5,523 nt of DNA from an uncultured Rhizobiaceae group bacterium (GTDB lineage Bacteria; Pseudomonadota; Alphaproteobacteria; Rhizobiales; Rhizobiaceae): NCBI GenBank assembly GCA_938030645.1, contig CALHHQ010000156.1:1-5523 (forward strand), given 5' to 3'. Below, piece after piece: positions 1-5,523 of this stretch. The notes beneath the pieces were generated by a model. It was not told the origin of the DNA, did not search any database, and saw only the letters and a list, made by a program, of their open reading frames with translations. The first letter of the stretch is position 1. The number at the start of each line of letters is the position of its first letter. The position numbers and the translations under genes were made by a program.

Positions 1-46
1 TAGAAAACACAATCGCGACTGTCGCCTACGCTGGTGTAAGACGATG

Positions 47-1093
47 TCATGCCAACATCTCGATTAGCTTACCTTCAACCACAACGTCTTTTCCGTCCAA
101 CTGAATTGAACAATTGCGCATGGGCAGATCGAAATGGCCGAGCGTGTAGCGTTTCGCGATCTCGTTAGCACCGGTTGAAAACAGAAAGCTCCCTGCGAAA
201 ACACGTTGTTCGGTTCCGTTGTGATCTGATTTATCGTAATGTGCCATAGCGGCCCACTTGGCTTGATTGTTCATGCCCCAACCGACATGAGATGTGGCAT
301 AGGCGTCTTTGTCGTTCCAAACCTCAATGGCGGCTTTCATCAGTTCTGCATCCAGATTGTCGCCTTCGATTTCGGTGACATAGTCATCTTCAATGGTGAG
401 CCGAATTGGGCTTTCTAAGTAACGTTTGAATGTGAGATTTTGATCGCCTTTGTCCAAAACCAAAGTGCCCGAAGTTGTGCCTTGGGCTGGGAATGCCAAG
501 CACAATCCGCCTGGCCAATTGGTGATGGTGCCAGGTGTTGTCGTAAAGCCCCATCCGCCGCCAACTACAGCGCCTTCCAAACTAATTGTAAGGTCTGTTC
601 CAGCAGTTGAGGTGACATGCATTTCTCTTGCACCACGCATCATTTTCATGCCTGTTTTCACACGTTCCTTCAGATCTGGATCAGATCCTACTCTTTCAAG
701 AATGTCGGGATGTTCGTTGGATATCATCATCACGCGTGAACCGGATTTCAAAATCTCTGGCAGTTCAGCTGCATGGAGCAGGCCTTCAACACTGCAGTCC
801 ACAATTAGGCCACCAAATGAAAGTGCGGCCATGATTGGGGAGTTGAATTGAAGTGCAGAGGATGCGCCCGTCGAGCGAATGGGAATGGGTGCAGTTTGTG
901 CTGGTGATGTTGCAACGATATGAGCCGGTTTTGCGCCCAATTGAACCAATGCAAGTTCGCTCAGGTGCACATTGAGAGAGCGAGATTGTGTCTCTGACAA
1001 GATAGCAACTTCATCGTTTTTTTGAACGCCTGACAATGCAAAAGCTTCTGCAAACAAGCTGATCCATTTGCCTTCAATTCGGTCGGTAAACAT
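47..1093 (-). CDS. nicX: NicX-like 2,5-dihydroxypyridine 5,6-dioxygenase
   Basis: The predicted product is a 348-residue cytoplasmic non-heme Fe(II) extradiol-type dioxygenase. In characterised NicX this enzyme opens the ring of 2,5-dihydroxypyridine to N-formylmaleamate in nicotinate degradation. The family shares its fold with M29 aminopeptidases. From memory, the match to Pseudomonas putida NicX (about 350 aa) runs along the whole length. It is clearest at SHVGWG (268-273), FLFSTG (303-308) and HFDLPMRN (320-327). The known metal ligands His265, His318 and Asp320 of NicX correspond here to His269, His320 and Asp322, so the iron site looks intact. Other shared stretches are NWPGG (192-196) and GTLVLDKGD (209-217). 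The ATG at 1093 is preferred because an in-frame TGA lies five codons upstream. It has no clear Shine-Dalgarno sequence. It is the last gene of the run, 94 nt after the FAD monooxygenase. The family call is firm. The exact substrate is inferred and could be a substituted dihydroxypyridine. Confidence 0.88.
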   Translation of the reverse strand: MFTDRIEGKWISLFAEAFALSGVQKNDEVAILSETQSRSLNVHLSELALVQLGAKPAHIVATSPAQTAPIPIRSTGASSALQFNSPIMAALSFGGLIVDCSVEGLLHAAELPEILKSGSRVMMISNEHPDILERVGSDPDLKERVKTGMKMMRGAREMHVTSTAGTDLTISLEGAVVGGGWGFTTTPGTITNWPGGLCLAFPAQGTTSGTLVLDKGDQNLTFKRYLESPIRLTIEDDYVTEIEGDNLDAELMKAAIEVWNDKDAYATSHVGWGMNNQAKWAAMAHYDKSDHNGTEQRVFAGSFLFSTGANEIAKRYTLGHFDLPMRNCSIQLDGKDVVVEGKLIEMLA

Positions 1094-1187
1094 TGAATTC
1101 GCGTATCATTTGAGAGTTGAAATCCATTTGTAACTTAGAGTTGTTTTAGAAGGCTTGGCAATCTTTATCATCGCGTCGAAAATTGCT
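1094..1187 (-). other. 94-nt leader between FAD monooxygenase and nicX-like gene
   Basis: This is the longest gap in the run. The bases just before the nicX-like ATG read GATACGCGAATTCA on the minus strand and hold no purine-rich Shine-Dalgarno sequence, unlike the other genes. I see no convincing hairpin, U-tract or operator palindrome. A weak promoter-like pair (TTGCCA, 18 nt, TAAGTT) is present but is too poor to call. The gap may be an ordinary spacer, or it may hold a separate control point for the dioxygenase. Confidence 0.4.
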
Positions 1188-2444
1188 TTAAGGGAGCGTC
1201 AGAAGTGGCGGTTGATTGTTGAGATCTTGAATTGAAAATCCTGCCATCGCTTTGTATTTTTCAGCATGGGCAGCCAGTTCCGTACGCGGAATGACATCCT
1301 CAATATTGTCGAAAACGCCCCCGCATTTATCCTCAACCATTTGCATCACGCCATCAGGGCCTCCGCCGCTGCGGTTTGCTTTGACCACCTTGGTCATTTG
1401 GGGACGCACGATGTCTTCGAATGCTTGAAGTGCCTTTGTCCCAATTCCATGTTTTTGAAACATGGATCCGATGAGACGGGCATCGACGACAGCCTGGCTC
1501 GCGCCGTTTGAACCAACGGGATAGGCTGGGTGAGCAGCATCCCCCATGAGGGTCACAAGACCATCCGTCCATTTTGGAAGCGGATCTCGGTCTACCATTG
1601 GGTACTCGAAAACCTCTTTTGCACTTGTGATTAGGTTCGGGCAATCGAGCCAATCGAAATTCCAATTGGCAAATGTTGGAAGAAATGTCTGAATGTCAGA
1701 GGCGGCATTGTAATCAGCTTTGCGCCAACCACTTTCTGGATCGCGTCTTATTTCGGCGATCCAGTTTATTTCCGCTTCGCCTGTTTCAGGGTCTGGCTCT
1801 GTGATTGGGTATGCCACAAATCGAATATCATCATGTCCAGCCAAAATCATAGATGCGCCGGTTCGAAACGCTTTGCCTCTGCTCGTGGCTCTCCACAAGA
1901 CACAACCGTTCCAGATGGGTTCACCTTCAGATGGATACATTTGCGCTCTTAGGGCGGAGTTTATTCCATCCGCCGCCAGCAGAATTTTTCCTGTTGCAGA
2001 AAGAGGGCCGTCGGGTCCGTTTAAATGCAAAACGACTTCATCGTCTTTTGTTTCGTAACGGATTGCTGCATGCCCTGTTACAATCGCATCTGGCCCGGCG
2101 CGCTTGACGAGGGCTTCATACAGCTCCATCTGCAATTTTCCGCGATGGAGAGAATATTGAGGCCATTTGTAACCAGCTGAAAGACCGCGTTCCTCGGTCC
2201 AAATCTCAAGACCAGTTTTGGTGAAGAACCCATATTCCTTTGTGCGAACGCCGCAACGATCCAATGCCGCTTCAAGACCTAAATCGAACAGTTCTCTGAC
2301 GGCGTTTGGTTGGATGTTTATCCCAACACCCAAAGGCTTCATGGTGCCAACCGACTCATAGATGCGGAACGGAATACCCAATTGGTGAAGTGTAAGGCCC
2401 ATAGTGAGGCCTGCAATGCCGCCTCCAGCGATCAAGACAGTCAT
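1188..2444 (-). CDS. PhzS-like FAD-dependent aromatic monooxygenase
   Basis: The predicted product is a 418-residue one-component flavoprotein hydroxylase (group A, p-hydroxybenzoate hydroxylase fold), probably using NAD(P)H, O2 and FAD in the cytoplasm. The N-terminus carries the Rossmann motif GGGIAG (7-12) and an acidic residue ending the second strand (Glu30). PLGVGINIQPNAV (37-49), SLHRGKLQM (98-106), ADG (158-160) and GDAAH (301-305) followed by YPVGSNGASQA (308-318) are all present. From memory the pattern is very close to PhzS, which converts 5-methylphenazine-1-carboxylate to pyocyanin by decarboxylative hydroxylation (PhzS is about 402 aa). It is less like NicC, the 6-hydroxynicotinate 3-monooxygenase. 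The start is well supported: AGGGGA lies seven bases before the ATG, and the Rossmann motif begins at residue 7, as usual. It follows the reductase by 44 nt and precedes the nicX-like gene, so its product may be the ring-cleavage substrate. A decarboxylating reaction on a hydroxypyridine carboxylate is an inference. Confidence 0.88.
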   Translation of the reverse strand: MTVLIAGGGIAGLTMGLTLHQLGIPFRIYESVGTMKPLGVGINIQPNAVRELFDLGLEAALDRCGVRTKEYGFFTKTGLEIWTEERGLSAGYKWPQYSLHRGKLQMELYEALVKRAGPDAIVTGHAAIRYETKDDEVVLHLNGPDGPLSATGKILLAADGINSALRAQMYPSEGEPIWNGCVLWRATSRGKAFRTGASMILAGHDDIRFVAYPITEPDPETGEAEINWIAEIRRDPESGWRKADYNAASDIQTFLPTFANWNFDWLDCPNLITSAKEVFEYPMVDRDPLPKWTDGLVTLMGDAAHPAYPVGSNGASQAVVDARLIGSMFQKHGIGTKALQAFEDIVRPQMTKVVKANRSGGGPDGVMQMVEDKCGGVFDNIEDVIPRTELAAHAEKYKAMAGFSIQDLNNQPPLLTLP

Positions 2445-2451
2445 TCAATTG

Positions 2452-2457
2452 TCCCCT
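2452..2457 (-). promoter_or_regulatory. Ribosome binding site of the PhzS-like gene
   Basis: The minus strand reads AGGGGA, seven bases before the ATG at 2444. This is a strong Shine-Dalgarno match within the 44-nt gap after the reductase stop codon, and it supports the chosen start. Confidence 0.7.
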
Positions 2458-2488
2458 AGGCATTGGTGCGATGAACTGGGTCCACTCC

Positions 2489-3442
2489 TTAGGAATTGAG
2501 TGCTCCATTTGTTATCTTTTTCAAAGTTGATTTTAAAACGTCTGGCGATACGTCAGTTATGCTAGACAAAATGGATGTTTCGTTTTCGTTGGCAAGGTTG
2601 ATCAAATCTTCGACTCTTTTATGGCCTTTGAGTGTGCCTTGAGCAACACGAATTCCATTGCTTTCAGTCAAGTCACACAGCCCTTGTTCTTCCATTGCAG
2701 ACAGAATGTCTTCCATGGAAATTGGGTCCAAAAAAGTGCGCGATGCAAGGTCTGAAAGTGTGCATTTGGCTTGACCGAAGAGTGAAGCAGAAATTCTCCA
2801 TTCTGCGACCGTGAGCCCCTTGTTTCTCACCTCTTCATGAAACTGATGTGCCATTTGATGGTACGCCCGCGAGAGATGATAGAACAACATGTTGTCGACC
2901 AAGTCAGTTGAACCGACTTCAGCTTCGCCATTTTGCTTCGGCGTTGTGAGCGGAGAAGCAATAGCATAAGTTCCCCCACCAAAAACCAAACCTTCTTTTT
3001 TGGCGCTTTCAATTGCCAGAACTTCTCCAACAATAATCCAGTGATCTCCACCTTCGTAAATTTGCCACGTTTTGCAGTCGAAACGTGCAGCTATATTGTC
3101 CAAAATCGGAACTCCGGCAGCGTCTATCGAATATGATGTGTCACCAAATTTGTCGGCTCCACTCTTTGCAAATTTGTTGGAGAGATCCGTTTGATCCGTC
3201 GCTAAAACATGAACAGCGAAATGTTCTGCGGCTTTGAATACCGGAGCGCTTTGCGCCGTTTTGGTAACACTCCAAAGGATCAATGGTGGTTCTGTTGAAA
3301 CAGAATTGAAGCTCGAGGCTGTCATGCCGACTGGATTATTATCTGCATCGGTTGTTGTTACAATTGTAACACCCGTCGCAAAGCTTGAGAGTGCGTCCCG
3401 AAAATCTCTAGAACTGAAGGATTCTGCGTCAGAGCCGGTCAT
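2489..3442 (-). CDS. Flavin reductase with C-terminal MarR-like domain (two-component monooxygenase reductase)
   Basis: The predicted product is a 317-residue NAD(P)H:flavin oxidoreductase that would supply reduced FAD or FMN to the oxygenase encoded just upstream. Residues of roughly 11-165 form an HpaC/FlaRed-type domain: FRDALSSFATGVTIVTT (14-30), GMTASSFNSVS (39-49), PPLILWSV (52-59), and GGDHWIIVGEV (131-141) with the typical Gly-Asp-His. Residues of roughly 180-312 resemble a MarR winged helix: a first helix DNMLFYHLSRAYHQM (183-197), LTVAEWRIS (210-218), and a recognition-type segment near LSDLASRTFLDPISMEDIL (229-247). The same two-domain plan and length (315 aa) are known for the C1 reductase of Acinetobacter baumannii p-hydroxyphenylacetate hydroxylase. 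There the C-terminal domain binds substrate and relieves autoinhibition. The start lies only three bases after the oxygenase stop, with GAAGG inside the last oxygenase codons as ribosome site, so translational coupling is likely. The pairing with the oxygenase is a strong inference; the substrate is unknown. Confidence 0.87.
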   Translation of the reverse strand: MTGSDAESFSSRDFRDALSSFATGVTIVTTTDADNNPVGMTASSFNSVSTEPPLILWSVTKTAQSAPVFKAAEHFAVHVLATDQTDLSNKFAKSGADKFGDTSYSIDAAGVPILDNIAARFDCKTWQIYEGGDHWIIVGEVLAIESAKKEGLVFGGGTYAIASPLTTPKQNGEAEVGSTDLVDNMLFYHLSRAYHQMAHQFHEEVRNKGLTVAEWRISASLFGQAKCTLSDLASRTFLDPISMEDILSAMEEQGLCDLTESNGIRVAQGTLKGHKRVEDLINLANENETSILSSITDVSPDVLKSTLKKITNGALNS

Positions 3443-3445
3443 GAA

Positions 3446-4975
3446 CTAAGCCTTCGCCAAGAGGTCGTCGACACGGCCCATCAACGGCTCTTTGTCATAC
3501 AAGTCGTAATAGCCTGAAGCCATAAGAGCGGGGGGACCGAAGAAGAAACGTTCGTACAATGCCTGACGCGTTCCAAAACCTGAAATTGCCACATCATGCG
3601 CAAGGCGATAGAGCGCAACGCGATCTTTCGATTCCAGATTTGTAAGTTGAAAATATTGTTGCACATCATGCGACATTTCGTTTGAAAAATCCGCTTCCGC
3701 AGGAGTGGCCATCAGAGAAGAAGATCCCAGCATTTGCATGATTTCAATCATGCGCGGATACATTTTGGGGAATACGTTTCGCGATGTATCGATTGGCCCG
3801 CGAAGCGGCACAAAATTGCCGTACTGATCTTCATGGGATTGCGCTTCCGCCGAAAACAACATCGCCCGCACACTTTCAGTCATTTGCATAACTTCGGCTA
3901 TCAGTCCTTTTGTGTAGAGGTCTTTGTCGCGTCCCGTTGCCTTGGCGATGGAACACAGAATACCAACAATGAATTCTGCCTTTGCGAGTTTGCTGCAAGC
4001 CACTTGATGCATCATATGGATGACAGCGTTGGTCGTGTTGAACGCCTGATTGCAAAGATGGGGTTCCCCGTACATGAACACGCGTTCCCAGGGTACGAAC
4101 ACATTTTCAAAGATCACAACGGCATCCATTTCTTCGTAACGTGAAGAAAGTGGTGCATCGAAGTGCGACTTTTCATGGTCGTATGTATCGCGACACATCA
4201 GTTTGAGACCCGGTGTTGCAATTGGAATGGCAAACGCAAATGCAAACGGAATGTTGTCTTCATCGGCTCTGAGCAGCGTTGACGGAAAGACTTCAATCTC
4301 GTCGGCGAGTGGTCCAAGCGTTGCCAGCAAACGTGCGCCGTTTACCACTATTCCTGCATCGGTTTCTTTGACAACCTGAAGAGCAACTTTGTCGCTAAAT
4401 TTCCCGGATGCAGCTTGTTGAAAGTTGACGCTTGGATTGACCAAAGTGTGTGTGAGGACCTTATCGTTTTTTCGCGCATAGTCGTAAAAGCTGGTCATAT
4501 TGTTTGCGAAATCAGCATTGCCTTTTGTTCCTTGCGCTAGGAAGCTAGTGGCAGACGCAAAGGCCATCAAAGATGCGTTTTTATAGTCGGGTGTTCGGCC
4601 GAACATGCCATTGGACCATTTGGCCCATTCATAATAAGCGCGACCACGGGCGAGAACATCCTCTTTTGATTTGGGGACCTTGTAAGCCATGGCGCAACGA
4701 TCACCATCATCATCAACGTAAGTTACCGTGTCGCGGAACGCTTCGGTATGCTGATTATCGAGGAAACTTGCCAGTGTTTCAGCGCCGCCTCTCATACCAG
4801 GTTCGATAGTTACATCGGCTACACGCGCGCCTTTGGTCCAGATTTCACGATCATCGCGCAAACCTTCTAAATACTGTTCACCAGTTCGAATGCCGTGGGC
4901 CTTATTTGTCGTTGCTTCTTCCACGATGCCTGAAGGCGTTTCGGGCTTTGTATCTAGTGCGCTTGCGTCTTCCAT
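3446..4975 (-). CDS. HpaB-type FADH2-dependent aromatic hydroxylase (oxygenase component)
   Basis: The predicted product is a 509-residue oxygenase of the 4-hydroxyphenylacetate 3-hydroxylase family. It uses reduced flavin from a partner reductase and O2 to hydroxylate a phenolic ring, usually ortho to an existing hydroxyl. The match to HpaB of Escherichia coli (520 aa, from memory) covers the full length: TGEQYLEGLRDDREIW (31-46), GRTPDYKNA (126-134), THTLVNPSVN (175-184), KETDAGIVVNGARLLAT (203-219), PLSSRYEEMDAVVIFENVFVPWE (275-297) and FGTRQALYERFFFG (467-480). The catalytic residues Arg100, Tyr104 and His142 of HpaB correspond to Arg127, Tyr131 and His176, so it looks active. The ATG at 4975 is chosen because AAGGA lies eight bases upstream. 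A longer frame from 5089 would overlap the regulator gene by 82 bases and add 38 unrelated residues. It follows the regulator by 32 nt and is almost joined to the reductase gene. 4-Hydroxyphenylacetate is possible as substrate, but the NicX-like neighbour points to a hydroxypyridine. Confidence 0.9.
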   Translation of the reverse strand: MEDASALDTKPETPSGIVEEATTNKAHGIRTGEQYLEGLRDDREIWTKGARVADVTIEPGMRGGAETLASFLDNQHTEAFRDTVTYVDDDGDRCAMAYKVPKSKEDVLARGRAYYEWAKWSNGMFGRTPDYKNASLMAFASATSFLAQGTKGNADFANNMTSFYDYARKNDKVLTHTLVNPSVNFQQAASGKFSDKVALQVVKETDAGIVVNGARLLATLGPLADEIEVFPSTLLRADEDNIPFAFAFAIPIATPGLKLMCRDTYDHEKSHFDAPLSSRYEEMDAVVIFENVFVPWERVFMYGEPHLCNQAFNTTNAVIHMMHQVACSKLAKAEFIVGILCSIAKATGRDKDLYTKGLIAEVMQMTESVRAMLFSAEAQSHEDQYGNFVPLRGPIDTSRNVFPKMYPRMIEIMQMLGSSSLMATPAEADFSNEMSHDVQQYFQLTNLESKDRVALYRLAHDVAISGFGTRQALYERFFFGPPALMASGYYDLYDKEPLMGRVDDLLAKA

Positions 4976-4983
4976 GATTTGGG

Positions 4984-4988
4984 TCCTT
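4984..4988 (-). promoter_or_regulatory. Ribosome binding site deciding the oxygenase start
   Basis: The minus strand reads AAGGA, eight bases before the ATG at 4975. No comparable site is seen before the alternative ATG at 5089, which lies inside the regulator gene. This favours the 509-residue protein. Confidence 0.7.
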
Positions 4989-5007
4989 GCTGGAGGTGGT
5001 TTTTGGG

Positions 5008-5460
5008 TCAGCCGTTGCTGACTTTTTTCAACTTGGTTTCGTTCATGTGATTTGAAATTTTTTCCAGAGTTTGTTGCAGAGCATTCCACTCTTTCTCTGA
5101 AACTGCAGATTGAATGCCGTCGTTTATCTCATCAACAAATGGAGCAACTTCTTTTCCAAGTGCTTTGCCTATGGGAGTGGCGCTTACATAAACGACGCGG
5201 CGATCTTGTTTCGATCTCAGTCTGACAACGAGGCCCTTCTTTTCGAGCCGGTCGATAATTCCAACCAGACTCGGAGCGGGGAGCAATGTGCTTTGGGCCA
5301 ATTGAATGGAAGTTACCCGGCCAGTTGTCCACAATACGCGAAGCACCCGCCATTGTTGTTCTGTCAGCTCGTACTTTGAAAACAATTCCCGGTATTTGGG
5401 CATAATTGCATCGAGAGTCCGATGCATCATCATTGGAAGTGAATTGCCAAAGCTTGCCAT
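5008..5460 (-). CDS. HpaR-like MarR-family transcriptional regulator
   Basis: The predicted product is a 150-residue dimeric winged-helix repressor of the MarR family, within the normal family length. The helix-turn-helix covers about residues 47-78 (VTSIQLAQSTLLPAPSLVGI, then DRLEKKGLV), followed by the wing with the family signature KQDRRVVYVSATP (84-96). LTEQQWRVLRVL (32-43) and PSLVGI (63-68) closely recall HpaR, the repressor of homoprotocatechuate degradation in E. coli (about 148 aa, from memory). Such proteins release DNA when an aromatic acid or phenol binds. The ATG at 5460 has GGTGA six bases upstream and lies just downstream of a strong promoter with a palindrome over its -10 box. 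Autoregulation together with the catabolic genes is therefore likely. It is the first gene of the run and ends 32 nt before the oxygenase. The inducer is not known; the hydroxylase substrate or product is the natural guess. Confidence 0.92.
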   Translation of the reverse strand: MASFGNSLPMMMHRTLDAIMPKYRELFSKYELTEQQWRVLRVLWTTGRVTSIQLAQSTLLPAPSLVGIIDRLEKKGLVVRLRSKQDRRVVYVSATPIGKALGKEVAPFVDEINDGIQSAVSEKEWNALQQTLEKISNHMNETKLKKVSNG

Positions 5461-5477
5461 TTTATATCACCGTTATT

Positions 5478-5495
5478 TAATTAATATATTAATTA
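5478..5495. promoter_or_regulatory. 18-bp perfect palindrome, candidate MarR operator
   Basis: TAATTAATATATTAATTA is its own reverse complement over all 18 bases. It overlaps the proximal part of the -10 hexamer (5492-5497) and covers the expected transcription start near 5485. MarR-family dimers usually bind AT-rich palindromes of about this length, and binding here would block RNA polymerase. The site lies 17 bases before the regulator's own start codon. That it is bound by this regulator is inferred from position and symmetry. AT-rich sequence gives palindromes by chance more often, but 18 perfect bases in this position is notable. Confidence 0.65.
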
Positions 5496-5520
5496 TGTAT
5501 CTAGAAATCATATCTGTCAA
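5492..5520 (-). promoter_or_regulatory. Sigma-70-type promoter of the operon
   Basis: On the minus strand a perfect -35 hexamer TTGACA (5515-5520) is followed by exactly 17 bases and by CATAAT (5492-5497), which matches five of six bases of the -10 consensus. Transcription would start near 5485, giving a leader of about 25 bases before the regulator ATG at 5460. This is the only strong promoter I see for the five genes. The small gaps within the run suggest that it serves all of them. Confidence 0.72.
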
Positions 5521-5523
5521 CCT

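Noticed and set aside
15..25. Inverted repeat GCGACTGTCGC as a transcription terminator after the nicX-like gene
   Set aside because: The stem is only four to five base pairs with almost no loop. On the minus strand the short T-run comes several bases later, so it does not form a convincing intrinsic terminator.
450..851. Open frame of 133 codons on the plus strand
   Set aside because: It lies wholly inside the well-supported nicX-like gene on the other strand and its translation shows no recognisable domain.
1188..2444. Assignment of the FAD monooxygenase as NicC (6-hydroxynicotinate 3-monooxygenase)
   Set aside because: The neighbouring nicX-like gene makes this tempting, but the motifs PLGVGINIQP and YPVGSNGASQA and the length follow the PhzS group rather than NicC, so no symbol is given.
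3734..4144. Open frame of 136 codons on the plus strand
   Set aside because: It lies antisense within the conserved core of the HpaB-type oxygenase and has the irregular composition of a shadow frame.
4976..5089. Longer oxygenase frame starting at the ATG at 5089, adding 38 residues
   Set aside because: It overlaps the regulator gene by 82 bases, the added residues do not resemble HpaB proteins, and a good ribosome site (AAGGA) sits before the ATG at 4975.
3446..5460. A standard hpa operon for 4-hydroxyphenylacetate degradation
   Set aside because: The regulator, oxygenase and reductase would fit, but no homoprotocatechuate dioxygenase or other meta-cleavage pathway gene follows. A NicX-like enzyme comes instead.

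Overview
The window holds five genes, all on the minus strand and read from right to left. They look like one catabolic operon for a hydroxylated (probably nitrogen-containing) aromatic ring, probably from a Gram-negative proteobacterium. The enzyme families, the HpaR-type MarR regulator, the tight gene packing and the moderate base composition fit Alphaproteobacteria best. No ribosomal or other marker gene is present, so this placement is an inference.

Layout in transcription order. A strong sigma-70-type promoter lies at the right edge (TTGACA, 17 nt, CATAAT). A perfect 18-bp AT-rich palindrome overlaps its -10 box. It drives an HpaR-like MarR repressor (5460-5008). After 32 nt comes an HpaB-type flavin-dependent aromatic hydroxylase (4975-3446). 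After only 3 nt comes its probable partner, a flavin reductase with a MarR-like C-terminal domain (3442-2489). After 44 nt comes a one-component FAD monooxygenase of the PhzS type (2444-1188). After 94 nt comes a NicX-like 2,5-dihydroxypyridine 5,6-dioxygenase (1093-47). The last 46 bases at the left edge hold no recognisable gene or terminator, so the operon may continue beyond the window.

How the genes may work together (inference). The two-component monooxygenase would put a hydroxyl on a phenol-like or hydroxypyridine-like substrate. The PhzS-like enzyme would add a second hydroxyl, perhaps replacing a carboxylate, as known decarboxylative hydroxylases do. The NicX-like non-heme iron enzyme would then open the resulting dihydroxypyridine. 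Control would be at two levels: the MarR repressor at the promoter, and substrate sensing by the MarR-like domain fused to the reductase. The individual families are well known. The combination of two different flavin hydroxylase systems with a NicX-type ring opener in one operon is not a pathway I can name, and it is the most interesting point here. The substrate cannot be read from the sequence.
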